Positions 29,234 through 36,873 of a stretch of 43,150 bases of DNA are shown here, piece after piece. The notes under the pieces were generated by a model. The model ran no database searches. It saw nothing but the letters and a program-made list of their open reading frames with translations, and was not told the origin of the DNA. The first letter of the stretch is position 1; the number at the start of each line of letters is the position of its first letter. Source of the stretch: a virus; the IMG/VR virus record IMGVR_UViG_3300020000_000032, positions 1 through 43,150 of that record. One strand, written 5' to 3'. The translations under genes and the position numbers were made by a program.

Positions 29234-29680
29234 TTAGTGCGTTGCGCGACTTAGCTCTACGCCCCAGTCAGCGCCATCATCAGCCAAGCCATGCTCAACG
29301 CGGCCTGCCTCAAGCGCCTCTGCAACGATATCAGCGGTGTTGAACATCAGGCAGATGGGGCACACCTTGAACCGCCGCGCAATCTTGCGGCTGATGCGGA
29401 TCAGCATCAGCGTGGCCTGCATTTCGCTCTGGATATCTTCAGTATCTTCGGTCACAGCCAAGTCTCCAAAATCATTCGCGCTGCGCTCAAGTCGGGTCAG
29501 GCCCATTTCTGCCAGCAAAACTGCACGCAGTTTTTCCAGATCAGCGCTGATGATGACGCTGTTGGTGGGCTGCTCGCCTCTGAACTGCCGCGCCACGTAG
29601 CAATGCGGGTAGTCACGCGGGTGGTCGTAGACCGTCCAGATAGACAGCGTGTCAGTCACAGCATAAACCTTCCAGATCAC
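29234..29680 (-). CDS. Hypothetical protein, about 148 aa (GTG start)
   Basis: GTG at 29680 overlaps the upstream stop (GTGA); an in-frame GTG at 29689 is possible. N-terminal part has VYDHPRDYPHCYVARQFRGE and IISADLEKLRAVLLAEMGLT (phage-type segment with a C-terminal helix); C-terminal part has KVCPICLMF and an acidic tail. It may be a fusion of two small domains. Function unknown. Confidence 0.65.
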   Translation of the reverse strand: MIWKVYAVTDTLSIWTVYDHPRDYPHCYVARQFRGEQPTNSVIISADLEKLRAVLLAEMGLTRLERSANDFGDLAVTEDTEDIQSEMQATLMLIRISRKIARRFKVCPICLMFNTADIVAEALEAGRVEHGLADDGADWGVELSRATH

Positions 29681-29811
29681 AATACCCACAATATGAATGA
29701 AACTATCAGGATCAGCCCGGCTTCCATCATAGCACCTACCACCACGCCGAACCAGAATGTGCCCAGCCCGCGTATCGGCGGTGGGTCGTCATCATCCCAG
29801 TCGTATTTCAT
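29677..29811 (-). CDS. Small membrane protein with acidic N-terminus, 44 aa
   Basis: ATG at 29811 overlaps the upstream stop (ATGA). MKYDWDDDDPPPIRGLG precedes a hydrophobic segment FWFGVVVGAMMEAGLILIVS ending FILWVL. The acidic head plus transmembrane tail indicates an N-in single-pass protein. Third tiny membrane gene of this leftward block. Confidence 0.6.
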   Translation of the reverse strand: MKYDWDDDDPPPIRGLGTFWFGVVVGAMMEAGLILIVSFILWVL

Positions 29812-29942
29812 TTCTTGCGCTTGTGGACGCCCCTGATGGTGCCCTTGTTGATGGATGCATAGAAGACGCGGGCACCCTTTTTCTTGCCGTACTCAGCCGT
29901 CATGGCGCGCTTGATCTTCTTGCCTTTTTTGGTCAGCGGCAT
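29808..29942 (-). CDS. Small basic conserved phage protein, 44 aa
   Basis: MPLTKKGKKIKRAMTAEYG then KKKGARVFYASINKGTIRG and HKRKK. This Lys/Arg-rich sequence is one I recognise as a widespread short phage protein (P-L-T-K-K-G-x-K-I...VFYAS-x-N-K-G-T-I-x-G-V). Probably nucleic acid binding. ATGA overlap with the following membrane gene. Confidence 0.75.
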   Translation of the reverse strand: MPLTKKGKKIKRAMTAEYGKKKGARVFYASINKGTIRGVHKRKK

Positions 29943-29943
29943 G

Positions 29944-30033
29944 TCACTTACCTCGCTTAGACAGCTTCAACCTCTTGCGCTTACGTGGCTTAGTCTTGGC
30001 TTTTCCACGTTTGCCGCCCGAACTTGCCTTCAC
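29944..30033 (-). CDS. Possible 29-aa very basic peptide (GTG start)
   Basis: Frame starting at GTG 30033 within the end of the GIY-YIG gene; ends GKAKTKPRKRKRLKLSKRGK. Fifteen of 29 residues are Lys or Arg. Fills the gap between the GIY-YIG gene and the 44-aa basic gene. No ribosome binding site; may be chance. Confidence 0.3.
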   Translation of the reverse strand: MKASSGGKRGKAKTKPRKRKRLKLSKRGK

Positions 30034-30436
30034 TGTGCTGTCGTTTGGCTTTTTCTGCAAGGGCATGATGGGCCTCAGGGTTATCGGTAAGATAGCGGGC
30101 ACGGCCTTCACGCATCTTCTGCTTGGTGGCCTCAGACCAGCGCCGCGTCTTGCCGGTGGCGTCCCTGATGGTGTTCAGCAGCACCTTGGGGTGGCTCATC
30201 CAGAAGGTTTCACGGTCAGGGTCATCGTCAAGCAGTTCAATGTGCCAGTCGTCAGGTTGCGTAACTGACCACAGGTCTTGCAGCGCCTTGCAAGTGTGCA
30301 TGCCCCGCGTCAACATGCTCTTGTGCCATGACAGGCGGTTATAGATGCACCGCTTGGTGCCGCCCACGTAGCCCGCGCCAGAGGCGTGCATGATGGCATA
30401 GACCCCCGGTTTATTGCGCTCATACCCGTCCCACAT
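29990..30436 (-). CDS. GIY-YIG endonuclease with NUMOD3-like DNA-binding segment
   Basis: 148 residues. GVYAIMHASGAGYVGGTKRCIYNRLSWH gives the GIY (here GVY) and YIG (YVG) motifs with the conserved Arg and Tyr following; an acidic residue completing the site lies near LLNTI. Residues about 98-112 (RRWSEATKQKMREGR) resemble the nuclease-associated NUMOD3 helix, and the C-terminus is Lys/His-rich. Phage GIY-YIG proteins are homing endonucleases or host-DNA-degrading enzymes. It overlaps the helical HMUDK_hel-like gene by TGATG and is free standing, not inside an intron as far as can be seen. Confidence 0.8.
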   Translation of the reverse strand: MWDGYERNKPGVYAIMHASGAGYVGGTKRCIYNRLSWHKSMLTRGMHTCKALQDLWSVTQPDDWHIELLDDDPDRETFWMSHPKVLLNTIRDATGKTRRWSEATKQKMREGRARYLTDNPEAHHALAEKAKRQHSEGKFGRQTWKSQD

Positions 30437-31305
30437 CAGCCTACCTTTTCAAATCGTGAAGCGTATGCACCGTGTTTGAAAAGCTGCTTGGGCTTGCCTT
30501 CGTTTAGACGGGTCCTTTCAAATTTATCCCATTCACAAAGGATATTCTGCACGTCTTGAGCATCAGGCACTGGCCAGCCCTCACCTTCAAAGTAAGGGGC
30601 CATTGCCTCACGCAGCCGCAGCAATGTCAGCCTGAACTCGTCTTCACGCCATGGCGTGCCTATGGGTCTGCCCATCACCCTATTCAAGCCACGCTTTGAA
30701 CCCGGTCCACTAGCGCAAAACGTATGCCAATCCTTGGCTTCTTTCAGCGCCGGGGTGGCGTGCTTGATGTCGGCAATCACCTGCGCCGCCATGAAGCTGG
30801 CCATGCCGAACCATAGGCCCAGCTGCATGTGCCAGCTGGTCAGCGTGTCACCCTGCTTGGGCCTGATCTGTTCACGCTTTTCCCACATAGGGGTCAGCAC
30901 GTTGTCAGCGATATACTCACACTTGTCACCGGGGTTGCGGGTGCCGATGATGTAGGCAGCCGACCAGACGCGCAGGCCCTTGGCCTTGCGGGCCGCGCCT
31001 ATGGCCTTGAACCGGTCAGGGTTCCACGGCAGCGTAATGCCGCATAGAGCCTCAAGCATTTCCACATTGTTGATGTGCCGGGCCACCACAAAGGCGTGCC
31101 ACAGGTCAGGGTGGTCAGCGTAGGGCTCACGCCAGTAGATGCGTAGCCACTCAGTCACCGTATCCAGCTCCCGGTACATGTTGCAGAACCGGTAGGTCTT
31201 CAGAATGGGGTCGGTAGTCCACGTTTCCGGGGGAGCCCCGGCTGCGCGCTTCAGGTAGATGGTGTGCCGCTTCAGGGCAAAGTTCCAGATATCCTCGGTA
31301 CGCAT
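30436..31305 (-). CDS. HMUDK_hel-like helical DNA-modification protein
   Basis: 289 residues, GGGGAG 7 nt before the ATG. Nearly all helical and Trp/Arg-rich. The N-terminal block WNFALKRHTIYLKRAAGAPP ... TDPILKTYRFCNMYRELDTV fits my recollection of the helical domain associated with hmdU DNA kinases ('R-x-x-I-x-x-x-R-x-x-G ... D-x-I-L-x-x-Y-R-F-x-N-x-x-R-E-x-D'). A later AKDWHTFCASGPGSKRGLNRVMG is a shared loop of that family, and the C-terminal WDKFERTRLNEGK ends it. The family is implicated in chemical steps on the pyrophosphorylated hmdU base. This assignment is by pattern only. Confidence 0.65.
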   Translation of the reverse strand: MRTEDIWNFALKRHTIYLKRAAGAPPETWTTDPILKTYRFCNMYRELDTVTEWLRIYWREPYADHPDLWHAFVVARHINNVEMLEALCGITLPWNPDRFKAIGAARKAKGLRVWSAAYIIGTRNPGDKCEYIADNVLTPMWEKREQIRPKQGDTLTSWHMQLGLWFGMASFMAAQVIADIKHATPALKEAKDWHTFCASGPGSKRGLNRVMGRPIGTPWREDEFRLTLLRLREAMAPYFEGEGWPVPDAQDVQNILCEWDKFERTRLNEGKPKQLFKHGAYASRFEKVG

Positions 31306-31345
31306 GCCGTTACTCCCCTAGAGTTTTTTTATGGCAAGGCTACGG

Positions 31346-31708
31346 TCAGGCTGTAGCCTCATCCTCAGTTACAGTCTCAGTCTCAACCTGCTTCTTGGCC
31401 TTGGCCTTCTTGGCCTTCTTGGCGGGCTTGGCCTTGGCCTTGGCCTTGGCCGCCTTCTTGGCCTTCTTGGGCTGGTCCTCACCGTTGGTGGTGATGCCGG
31501 GCCGCAGGCTGATGAAGTCCTTGCCCACATCATGGGCGATGTCTACCGCCAGCAGGCCCGCCGCCTTGGCTTCACGCACCGTCATGCCATCGCGGTAATA
31601 CTCAAACCGCCTGTGTGCCGCGCTGCCCTCACGCTTGGGGTTGTCTTCGGCCACCATGGTGATGATGTCGTTTTCATTGATGCGCTTGCGCGCCGTTGCA
31701 CTTACCAT
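31346..31708 (-). CDS. N-terminal NPK-GS-GMT module with histone H1-like Lys/Ala tail
   Basis: 120 residues, AGAGGA 9 nt before the ATG. Residues about 18-66 are the shared module (EDNPKREGSAAHRRFEYYRD, GMTVREAKAAGLLAVDI, VGKDFISL). Residues about 78-110 are a KA-repeat tail (AKKAAKAKAKAKPAKKAKKA), as in histone H1 C-termini and AlgP-type proteins; the last 12 residues are acidic. The coding DNA of the tail is a tandem repeat of the hexamer CTTGGC on the plus strand. Probable DNA-compacting or condensing protein. It has its own leftward promoter at 31810-31838. Confidence 0.8.
   Translation of the reverse strand: MVSATARKRINENDIITMVAEDNPKREGSAAHRRFEYYRDGMTVREAKAAGLLAVDIAHDVGKDFISLRPGITTNGEDQPKKAKKAAKAKAKAKPAKKAKKAKAKKQVETETVTEDEATA
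31385..31471 (-). repeat. Hexamer-based tandem repeat encoding the Lys/Ala tail
   Basis: The plus strand repeats CTTGGC/CTTCTTGGC units many times (minus strand GCCAAG), encoding the K-A-K tail of the gene at 31346-31708. Such tracts change length by slippage and recombination. Confidence 0.75.
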
Positions 31709-31809
31709 TTCAATCTGTCCTCTATGGGGTCTGGGGGAAAACCGCGCATCCTACTTCAACTGGCCTCAGAACCTGTCTCAGTAGGACACGCGGTAAGTCG
31801 TACTCGCCA

Positions 31810-31838
31810 GCAATACACTCCTGCCGACAAGAAGTAAA
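31810..31838 (-). promoter_or_regulatory. Predicted leftward promoter (TTTACT-17-TATTGC)
   Basis: Minus strand: -35 TTTACT (31838-31833), 17-bp spacer, -10 TATTGC (31815-31810). Placed about 100 bp upstream of the H1-tailed module gene in the 130-bp gap following the helicase stop. Confidence 0.55.
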
Positions 31839-31840
31839 GC

Positions 31841-33352
31841 TTATAACTCATAACTCCGTTGATAGTTTCGTGCCCTGACTATCGTCAATTTTTGCTTGGC
31901 GCGGGTCACCGCCACATACCATGTGCGGGCCTCGTCATCTGGCAGGTATTTGGCTTCATCAAGCGTGCGCCACGCTATATCCAGCAGGATTACTACATGG
32001 TCCGCCTGTGCACCCTTGGCCCCGTGCATGGTGCTGATGCGTATCTTGGGGCGCTCGGTCAGCTTCTGGCCGCCCTGAAGCACCTTGACCATGTAGCTTT
32101 CTTCCTCAGGCTTTATGCGCCGCGTGAACGCCTTGCGCCAAAGGTCATCAGCCAGCAGCCCACCGGCTTCTTTCAGGTCCTGCATGGTCACCAGTTGGTC
32201 ACGGTCCTGCCATGCAGGCAGCTTCTTGTGGCCGCGCGCGTAGCCGGTGCCCGAACTCATTTCGTCATAAACCTTCTCAGCCTCATCAACCGTCACCTCA
32301 CCGCCACGCCGCAGGCGCTCCCACCACACAATGGCGTTGATCAGTGATTGCCGCACTGACGGGTTGTCATGATATTCATACAGGATGCCTTGCCGCTTCA
32401 GCATGGGTATCACCGGGTTCTGCAAGAACTGGGTGTTGCGGCTCAGGATCAGTGTATCCTCATTCACGTCTATGTCGGCGTTGTCCAGCAGGGCAACGTA
32501 CTCAACCGTGCCTTGGCCGTCACGCGGGGCCCATGCCTTGGCGCGCCGGTTCTTGATGCCGCCCACTATCCTGAGCGCTATGGTCTGCACCTCAGGCGGC
32601 ACCCGCCAGCTGTGGTCAAGCACTGTCACGTCACCCTGCAAGCCTATGAAATGCTCAACGGCGGCACCCGCCCAGCGGTAGATGGCTTGGTCATCATCAC
32701 CGGCCACCACCACGCGCCGCGCGCCTTTGGCCAGCTGGTCAACCACCTGCCATTGCAACAGGCTCAGGTCTTGCGCCTCATCAACAAACAGCACATCCAG
32801 CGGCACGTGGCCCTGCATGACAAATTTGGCCAGCATGTCGGTGTAGTCCAGCAGGCCGTAAGTGGTCTTGAACTTGACCAGCGCCTGAGAAATGAAATCC
32901 ACAACTGGCCATTGCGTATCATCACGGTTCTCAACGTGATCGTATTGTTCACGCAGGCTGACGCGCCGCACGCGGGCAAGGTTGTCTATGAACAGGCAGC
33001 GGTCACCCGTCTCAAAGCCAAAGGTGGTGCCGTCTTCCCATGATGTGTAATTGCTGAGCTTGTGTCCGCAATATTTAGCAAACTCCTGTAGCTTCTTGCC
33101 CTCAAACACTTCCTCATTCTTCATGCCCAGTGAGCGGAAGCACAGGCTGTGCAGGGTGCTGACCCACGGCAAGTCCTTGTCACCCAGCTTGAATTTGACC
33201 TTGGCCCGGTCTTTGGCCTCACGCGCGGCGCGCTTGGTGAATGAGACATAACCAATGCGTTTGGGGCTGGTCCCCCGGTCAAGCTCACTCTCCATCTGTT
33301 GAAGCAGATAGGTGGTCTTGCCGGTGCCGGGTGGGCCCAACACTATTTCCAT
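31841..33352 (-). CDS. SF1 (UvrD/PcrA-like) helicase, copy 2
   Basis: 503 residues. Motif I IVLGPPGTGKTTYLL; motif Ia GYVSFTKRAAREAKDRA; motif II DVLFVDEAQDLSLLQ; motif III VVAGDDDQAIYRWAGA; motif IV LDHSWRVP; motif V ISTMHGAKGAQADHVVILL; motif VI RTWYVAVTRAKQKL. All SF1A motifs are present. Sequence differs clearly from the helicase at 26804-28465, so it is not a recent duplicate. Lies downstream of the primase in the same leftward run, so it may be the replicative or primosomal helicase in the absence of a DnaB-like gene. The stop overlaps nothing; the next promoter is at 31810-31838. Confidence 0.92.
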   Translation of the reverse strand: MEIVLGPPGTGKTTYLLQQMESELDRGTSPKRIGYVSFTKRAAREAKDRAKVKFKLGDKDLPWVSTLHSLCFRSLGMKNEEVFEGKKLQEFAKYCGHKLSNYTSWEDGTTFGFETGDRCLFIDNLARVRRVSLREQYDHVENRDDTQWPVVDFISQALVKFKTTYGLLDYTDMLAKFVMQGHVPLDVLFVDEAQDLSLLQWQVVDQLAKGARRVVVAGDDDQAIYRWAGAAVEHFIGLQGDVTVLDHSWRVPPEVQTIALRIVGGIKNRRAKAWAPRDGQGTVEYVALLDNADIDVNEDTLILSRNTQFLQNPVIPMLKRQGILYEYHDNPSVRQSLINAIVWWERLRRGGEVTVDEAEKVYDEMSSGTGYARGHKKLPAWQDRDQLVTMQDLKEAGGLLADDLWRKAFTRRIKPEEESYMVKVLQGGQKLTERPKIRISTMHGAKGAQADHVVILLDIAWRTLDEAKYLPDDEARTWYVAVTRAKQKLTIVRARNYQRSYEL

Positions 33353-33787
33353 TCAATTCACGCTCACACCAAACATGCTGATATCCACCCTGACATAAGG
33401 CAAGCCGCCCGGCAGCATGTGCCATTTCTCACGTGGCGCGCAGAATGTCATCAGCCCGCTGGCAATGCCCAGCGCCACCAGCTTCTCAATGTCAGACATA
33501 TCTACCGACCAGATCACGCCATCACCGCGCTCAATCATGGCACCCACGCTGCCGCCTTCACCCACGTCGCTTCTAAAGCCTGCGGGCAGGCTCAGCAGCA
33601 TGCGGATGATTTCCTCACGGTAGCCGTGCAGCTTCTTGATGCTGAACGTGTGCCTCAGCAGCCAGCCTGTCACCTCAATGCGTTGCAGGCTGTTGCGCGT
33701 GCCCTCTGCCCGCCAGCACGCGCCATAGACGTGGTGCAGGCGGTCAGCGGTCAAATAGGCGTCACTGGTTGACGCGGGTGGGCTCAT
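33353..33787 (-). CDS. Conserved phage hypothetical protein, 144 aa
   Basis: Segments DRLHHVYGACWRAEGTRN, SIKKLHGYREEIIRMLLSLP, GGSVGAMIERGDGVIWSVD, EKLVALGIASGLM. The pattern is one I associate with uncharacterised proteins lying between primase and helicase genes in some phages. No catalytic motif identified. Start overlaps the primase gene end by 4 bp; stop touches the helicase start. Possibly a primase or helicase loader, from context alone. Confidence 0.65.
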   Translation of the reverse strand: MSPPASTSDAYLTADRLHHVYGACWRAEGTRNSLQRIEVTGWLLRHTFSIKKLHGYREEIIRMLLSLPAGFRSDVGEGGSVGAMIERGDGVIWSVDMSDIEKLVALGIASGLMTFCAPREKWHMLPGGLPYVRVDISMFGVSVN

Positions 33788-35361
33788 ATTGGGTCCTGCG
33801 CAGGTTCTTTGGGCGTGGGCGTCACGGTCTTGGCTGCAAACCCTCTAGGTACTGCCCAGACCCGTGTGCCCTTGCCATTCAGGTTGAAAAAACCACTCTC
33901 ACCGCCTATGGCGCGCAAGCGTGTAACCATCTGGCCACGCGTGTATATCTTGAAGTTAGCGTCGTTCAAGAACTTCTGCAAATCCTTTAACCTGAACCAA
34001 TATTTGTGTCGCTCAGCCTTCTCATCCTCATCATCAAGCCATGGCAGGCCCAGCAATATCTCCTCACGTGAATTGCTCTGCTTGTGGTTGTTGATGAAAT
34101 CATCCAGTATTTCAATGAACTGGCCGCCGTAGCCTACCTCCTCTGACACCTCTATCTTGTTCACTTCACGCAGGGCCTCCGCCAGAACAGCATCCCACGC
34201 CTGTTGTTTCATGCCCTCAAAGCGCATGTAAAAGCGATCTGTACACACCGTCTGGAAGTTGCGGTAATTGACCAGTTCCTGCGTGGTCAGTTCAATGCGG
34301 TGTTCACCAACATCCATAAACCACAGCGGCGGATCAGTAGGCAGCACGCTGAGCCCGCCTATGACGGGCATGCCATTGCTGCCTGAAGCCACGCCATGCT
34401 TGCGCGTGCGGCACAGGGCACTCTGGCAGACGGCTACGATTGGCTGTTTCTTGCAGGGGTAGAAATACTCCTTTGCTTTAAGGCTCCTGATGATATCGTT
34501 CATTTCACTATGTTCTAGTTGCGGGTCCACAAACTCAAGGTTCCAACGCCAAAGCTCTTTTTCCCAGCTGTTGGGGTATTTCTTCTTGGCAAAGATGCCA
34601 AAAGCCATCATGCCTTCGTTACGCGCACCTTGGGTCAGACCTACCTTGCTCAGGTGCTGCAAACAGGGTGGCCCATCCCTGAACTCAGCTTCTCTGCTGG
34701 TCACCTTCTCATTCTTGGTTGCTGTATGCTGCGCCGCCTGACCCAACCACAACGGGACGGCAGCCAGACGGTCACACTCATCCATAAATTCATCAGGCGT
34801 CATCGTGCCACCATCACGCCTGACGGCCCAGCGGGTGTCACCAAAATAGGGCATATTTATCCAGCTGCCCAAGTCACCGCGCTCAACCGCCACCTGTCGC
34901 TGCTTGGGGAATATCTCTGAGCCGCCATAACCCACCAAGGCTGACAGGCTCTGTAGCCCCATCTGCATGGCTGTGGCCGTAAGTCGCTTATTGAAAAATG
35001 CCCAGACATGGGCCCCGTCTGACTTTGAACGCGTGATGATTACCTGCGCACCTTCTTTATCAAGTTTCTTGTACAACGCGCTGATATCGACGCTATAATC
35101 ATCAATATCAATGGCTCCAAAACAACACTTGTTCTCAGCATCAATAGGGATAACCCCCAACGGCTTCTCACCGCTCAAATGCAGGCCCCAAAGATTATCC
35201 CAATCCAAACCCTTGCCACGTTTGGTTATCGCTGAAGATTTAATCTCAACCTTGCCCCCCAGTATTTCCGCTACGGCGGCATCCTTGTTGTAAAAACCAT
35301 AGGCTTCATGAAAGCCTTCAAACCGCCTCACAAAGCGGCTCACCAATTTAGGATCAGTCAT
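33784..35361 (-). CDS. Archaeo-eukaryotic-type primase (AEP, TOTE/PrimPol-like)
   Basis: 525 residues from ATG 35361 (AAAGGAAAAG upstream). The catalytic half shows CFGAIDIDDYSVD (the D-x-D metal site, about 81-92), VIITRSKSDGAHVWAFF (S-x-H motif, about 107-123), and IFPKQRQV with GSWINMPYFGDTR (third region). This order is characteristic of AEPs in the TOTE conflict-system/PrimPol group and many phage primases. C-terminal half includes a Cys-containing segment (YPCKKQPIVAVCQSALCRTR) suggesting a zinc-stabilised fold, and a wHTH-looking end (DLQKFLNDANFKIYTRGQ). Synthesises RNA or DNA primers. Neighbours: SSB-like candidate upstream, two helicases downstream. Confidence 0.85.
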   Translation of the reverse strand: MTDPKLVSRFVRRFEGFHEAYGFYNKDAAVAEILGGKVEIKSSAITKRGKGLDWDNLWGLHLSGEKPLGVIPIDAENKCCFGAIDIDDYSVDISALYKKLDKEGAQVIITRSKSDGAHVWAFFNKRLTATAMQMGLQSLSALVGYGGSEIFPKQRQVAVERGDLGSWINMPYFGDTRWAVRRDGGTMTPDEFMDECDRLAAVPLWLGQAAQHTATKNEKVTSREAEFRDGPPCLQHLSKVGLTQGARNEGMMAFGIFAKKKYPNSWEKELWRWNLEFVDPQLEHSEMNDIIRSLKAKEYFYPCKKQPIVAVCQSALCRTRKHGVASGSNGMPVIGGLSVLPTDPPLWFMDVGEHRIELTTQELVNYRNFQTVCTDRFYMRFEGMKQQAWDAVLAEALREVNKIEVSEEVGYGGQFIEILDDFINNHKQSNSREEILLGLPWLDDEDEKAERHKYWFRLKDLQKFLNDANFKIYTRGQMVTRLRAIGGESGFFNLNGKGTRVWAVPRGFAAKTVTPTPKEPAQDPI

Positions 35362-35406
35362 CACTTTTCCTTTCGGGGCTTAAAGGGGCGTACTTGGTGT
35401 TCGCTG

Positions 35407-35423
35407 GCCGGGTGCGACCCGGC
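35407..35423. other. GCCGGGT/ACCCGGC hairpin in the gap before the primase
   Basis: Perfect 7-bp stem with a 3-nt loop (35407-35413 with 35417-35423) in the 94-bp gap between the SSB-like gene and the primase. No T-tract on either strand, so it is not a standard terminator; leader structure or attenuator. Confidence 0.5.
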
Positions 35424-35455
35424 TACAAAGCAGGCTATGCCAGACCTTAGGGGGC

Positions 35456-36319
35456 TCAGATTTCGTCAGACACCCCGCCACCGTGAGCATCTTCATCAGT
35501 GCTGGCCTTGATGATGCCCGCCTTGGCACCTTCATGCAGGCTCTTGCCCGCCGCCAGCAGGCCGGGGTCTTCAATGCGGCCACCGTCATCAACGGTGGTC
35601 ACGTAGAATGACCCCTTATTGTTCTCACGCGGCTTGCTGCCGATGATGTACTTGCGGTACCAGCTGGCCATGGGCCGCACCTGACCATTGATGATCATGG
35701 GTTTGCGGGTGGCCGGATCAATGACCTTGAAGCCGGACATCAAAGTATTCCACTGCTTGCTGCTGGTGTGGCCTGTTGACTTGAAGGCAATCACCGCTGG
35801 CTGCGGCACCTCACCCGTGAGGATCTGGCCAAAGTGGTAGCGGGTCTCCAACAGTTCAGTGCCCCGACTGGTGGTCCACTTGGCTGGGTTCTGCGGGTCA
35901 GCGCCCTGCTTGCCACCCAGCTTGCGCATGGTGTCTTCAACCGTGCCCTCGATGGGGTGGCGCGCCACCAGACCACCACCCTGCTCGCGCGGCACCCACT
36001 CAACGATTTCCTTGCTGAGCATGCAATGCTGGAACTCAAGGCGCGGCAGCTTGGTGCGCTTGGCTGTGACTTCATCGCCAGCGTACAGTGTCTTGGTTGC
36101 CTTGTTCAGGTACATGCCCGGCTCAGCGCCTTCAACGTACTCGGGGTCACGCTTCTTGACCTCAGGGCTCATGTCCTGAAGCAACACCACAAACGGCAAT
36201 ATGTTGTCTTCAGATGCCGTGCTGACGCCAGCCCCGGCATCATCCAGCATTTGCTGAAGCATTTCAGCGGTGATCAGGTCACCGCCGCCGTTTTCCTTCT
36301 TAGCTACTTCCTTGGCCAT
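35456..36319 (-). CDS. Phage protein with acidic C-terminus; ssDNA-binding or recombination candidate
   Basis: 287 residues (AAGGAG 8 nt before the ATG). N-terminus basic (MAKEVAKKENGGGDLI); core segments LPFVVLLQDMSPEVKKRDPE, GMYLNKATKTLYAGDEVTA, EFQHCMLSKEIVEWVPREQGG, and KSTGHTSSKQWNTLMSGFKV; C-terminus ends KASTDEDAHGGGVSDEI with acidic residues. An OB-like beta-rich middle and an acidic tail directly upstream of the primase fit a phage single-stranded DNA-binding protein (gp2.5-like role), though the sequence does not resemble T7 gp2.5 to my eye. Second gene of the leftward replication operon. Confidence 0.65.
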   Translation of the reverse strand: MAKEVAKKENGGGDLITAEMLQQMLDDAGAGVSTASEDNILPFVVLLQDMSPEVKKRDPEYVEGAEPGMYLNKATKTLYAGDEVTAKRTKLPRLEFQHCMLSKEIVEWVPREQGGGLVARHPIEGTVEDTMRKLGGKQGADPQNPAKWTTSRGTELLETRYHFGQILTGEVPQPAVIAFKSTGHTSSKQWNTLMSGFKVIDPATRKPMIINGQVRPMASWYRKYIIGSKPRENNKGSFYVTTVDDGGRIEDPGLLAAGKSLHEGAKAGIIKASTDEDAHGGGVSDEI

Positions 36320-36322
36320 ACT

Positions 36323-36865
36323 TCACTCCTTCACTTGGGTTATCTTGACAATGCGACCAACCGTGCCACCTATCAGGTCAAGCGGCGGCAGCTGTTCACC
36401 GCTTTCATGCAGTTCCTTCAGCCACTTGGTCAACGTGGCGTGATGCACAGAACGCCTGCGCAGCACCTCTGCCTGCTGAAACCGGGTCTTGATCAGGCGC
36501 TCAGCCAGTATAGCATCCTCATTGCTGCCGCGCGCAAACTCAACCACGATCTGGTTCTTGATCAGGTCAGCGGCATCATTGGCTTCAAGCCACGCAAGGC
36601 CGGGGTGGTTCTGGTCCTCAACCGGGATGGCCGCCTTGTAGTAGGGCACGGCCTTGAACTGCCGCCCGTCTACCTGAAGCAGCGGCACGTCAGCGTCATC
36701 CATCAGTTCAACAAGGTCAGTGGTCAGTATGGCCATGCGCCGGGTTTTGAGTTCTGTAATGCGCAATTCATTCTTGGCAATGCGGTCGTCTATGTCATTA
36801 AGCTCAGCCGCCAGCTGCCGCATGCGCTCAAGCGTTGGCCCTGCCGGGGGATCAGTATCTGTCAT
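36323..36865 (-). CDS. Conserved phage protein at the head of the leftward replication block
   Basis: 180 residues. Helical N-terminus (ERMRQLAAELNDIDDRIAKN, LRITELKTRR) leading to VPLLQVDGRQFKAVPYYKAA, HPGLAWLEANDAADLIKNQI and RRRSVHHATLTKWLKELHES, ending GGTVGRIVKITQVKE. I recall the same layout in uncharacterised phage proteins that come before an SSB-like gene. Coupled helix-hairpin and 'H-H-x-T-L-x-x-W' segment suggest nucleic acid or protein binding. It is the first gene from the second divergent control region, behind a promoter and a CTAGGACA box. Confidence 0.75.
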   Translation of the reverse strand: MTDTDPPAGPTLERMRQLAAELNDIDDRIAKNELRITELKTRRMAILTTDLVELMDDADVPLLQVDGRQFKAVPYYKAAIPVEDQNHPGLAWLEANDAADLIKNQIVVEFARGSNEDAILAERLIKTRFQQAEVLRRRSVHHATLTKWLKELHESGEQLPPLDLIGGTVGRIVKITQVKE

Positions 36866-36873
36866 GGTGGTTT

